Below are positions 62,984-64,000 of a DNA stretch of 64,000 bases, piece by piece. This DNA comes from G963665815 sp942492065. GTDB taxonomy: Bacteria; Cloacimonadota; Cloacimonadia; Cloacimonadales; JAIOQZ01. Numbering within the stretch: position 1 is the stretch's first letter; each line of letters begins with the position of its first letter. Under the pieces are notes generated by a model. That model had not been told where the DNA came from, made no database searches, and worked only from the letters and a program-made list of their open reading frames with translations. A program made the position numbers and the translations under genes. Where the stretch lies: the NCBI GenBank assembly GCA_942492065.1, contig CALODV010000013.1, forward strand, positions 124,001 to 188,000, given 5' to 3'.

Positions 62984-63919
62984 TTACTTTTTATATCTTT
63001 CGTCAAAAGACAGAACTACGGGTGGAGAAGCAGGCACGGTTGATGGGGGAACCGCATTTGTCAAAGCATTGATCCCAATTTGCACATCAGATACACTGGT
63101 ATACATAAATGAAAGTCCATAAAACTTCGCCGATGTACCTGCACCACCATTAACGTAGACTGCTCCGTTTGTAAGACAACCACCACCAAATCTCAAGTTT
63201 CCTTCAACGTAAACTATCCCTCTGAATGAGGCTAGTGCAAGAGCATTGAGATCTCCCTTAACGTATAGAAATCCAGTACCTGAAAAAGCTCCCACAAATG
63301 TCAAGTCGCCATCACAAACTGTAAGCCCATTCAGACTTCCTATTCCGATTGCTAAGCCCGGAGGAAGAGTATTATCTGCGTTATCAATTATATCCTGCGA
63401 ACCAATATTAAATAAAGACGGTATATCAAATGAAGCATTGGTAGATGCTCCACCTTCAATATATCCCCAGCCATATTGGTTTACACTTCCAGAACAGGCA
63501 ATGGAATGACTAACTGTAGGAGTGGTGACTCCAACTGATGCTGGAGCCGGAACATAAAGCATGGCTTCACTTTCGTATCTCGATTGCTCTCCTGCAACTG
63601 TAACTCTAACATATGAAGTTACTCTTACTGTATCATTTGTAGAATTAGGAGTATATCGAATGCTGTCAATACTTCCACCTAAAACATTAAAATTATTGAA
63701 CGCCTGAGTGTATGCAACTGAACTGAAGGTTACCGAGCCATCGCCTATTTTCTTTGTACTGTAGTTCAACGCATAATCTCCCAGTGCTTTTGCTCGTATT
63801 CTTGCCTGATTACTTGAGACTTCTTCTGCAGCTTGTTCTGCTCGTCTGATATCTGCAACTGTCATTGTCGTAAACACTACAGTTATTAGCAGAACCATTA
63901 ATAATAGAAGCTTTCCCAT
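62984..63919 (-). CDS. Type IV pilus-associated exported protein (PilX-like)
   Basis: 311 residues. A hydrophobic N-terminal helix (1-22) is followed by AEQAAEEVSSNQARIRAKAL, an amphipathic helix as in PilX/pilin-like subunits though without a clear prepilin cleavage site. The C-terminal half (about 150-285) is Gly/Ala-rich beta structure with FLYVKGDLNALA, IVYVEGNLRFGGG and AVYVNGGAGTS, like a small beta-helix. It is first of the visible pilus operon; GGAGGA precedes the ATG. Confidence 0.6.
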   Translation of the reverse strand: MGKLLLLMVLLITVVFTTMTVADIRRAEQAAEEVSSNQARIRAKALGDYALNYSTKKIGDGSVTFSSVAYTQAFNNFNVLGGSIDSIRYTPNSTNDTVRVTSYVRVTVAGEQSRYESEAMLYVPAPASVGVTTPTVSHSIACSGSVNQYGWGYIEGGASTNASFDIPSLFNIGSQDIIDNADNTLPPGLAIGIGSLNGLTVCDGDLTFVGAFSGTGFLYVKGDLNALALASFRGIVYVEGNLRFGGGCLTNGAVYVNGGAGTSAKFYGLSFMYTSVSDVQIGINALTNAVPPSTVPASPPVVLSFDERYKK

Positions 63920-63928
63920 TATTCCTCC

Positions 63929-64000
63929 TCATATATAGAGGTTTTTAAAATAAGTCCAGAATACAATTTTATTCACCAGGTTAAGAGTATTTGAGTTTGT
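63929..64000 (-). CDS. Possible 3' end of an upstream pilus-operon gene (partial)
   Basis: On the minus strand a frame is open from the window edge for 23 codons (ending KNLYI) and stops with TGA ten bases before the next start, right at its ribosome binding site. Too short to recognise; it may also be chance. Confidence 0.3.
   Translation of the reverse strand, partial: TNSNTLNLVNKIVFWTYFKNLYI

Overview
The window reads as one contiguous piece of a low-GC, Gram-negative chromosome from the Fibrobacterota-Chlorobi-Bacteroidota (FCB) side of the tree; Cloacimonadota is my best guess by inference. Support: six predicted secreted proteins end in the FlgD-like C-terminal sorting domain with a YPNPFNP-type motif, which in this superphylum marks type 9 secretion cargo; a full-length PorX-type (receiver plus PglZ) regulator is present; and TPR-rich sensor kinases, HDOD and GGDEF proteins are abundant. 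Nothing in the window fixes the phylum (no rRNA).

Layout. 1-2073: 3' end of a large multidomain secreted protein. 2298-6650: an unknown gene, then a PstS-like phosphate-binding protein behind a TPR-PAS-kinase-receiver hybrid. 7008-9488: leuS. 9632-13130: two secreted lamin-tail proteins, the second fused to CotH, sharing about 740 nearly identical bases. 13194-19399: N-formylglutamate amidohydrolase family protein, a TPR kinase-like protein without ATPase domain, SIMPL and SDR proteins, then a small tautomerase and an HxlR regulator overlapping a HIT/GalT-like gene. 19418-24958: a tight six-gene operon with a dynamin-like GTPase, a tail-anchored protein, two unknowns, an HDOD protein and a diguanylate cyclase. 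25400-27790: secreted beta-helix protein. 28048-32188: nucleotidyltransferase-like gene, then an AT-rich secreted cluster (small Cys protein, propeller-like protein, thioredoxin-like protein, unknown). 32185-37764: tcdA, TatD-type nuclease, pckA, rpmA, rplU, rng. 37875-38256: four tRNAs (fMet, Met, Arg, His). 38408-40103: REP-like hairpins and an intact IS256-family element. 40193-45721: operon rseP-tgt-panB-unknown-porX. 45924-48991: iron-type alcohol dehydrogenase and a secreted protein. 49190-53656: AT-rich accessory region with two copies of a leader, one split by a 348-base insertion. 53974-55644: Na/Pi cotransporter preceded by Pho-box-like repeats. 55792-64000: HDOD protein, then a type IV pilus operon (pilin-like/PilX-like, receiver regulator, PilT, PilM split over two frames and fused to PilN, PilO/PilP-like, secretin).

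Themes. Cell-surface export links the CTD-bearing proteins with porX; type IV pilus assembly is the other envelope system. Phosphate appears twice (PstS with a kinase; a Na/Pi symporter with 11-base repeats). The most novel-looking parts are the dynamin/HDOD/GGDEF operon, the secreted small-protein/propeller/thioredoxin cluster, the mobile 348-base insertion and duplicated leader at 49-52 kb, and the frame-split pilM.
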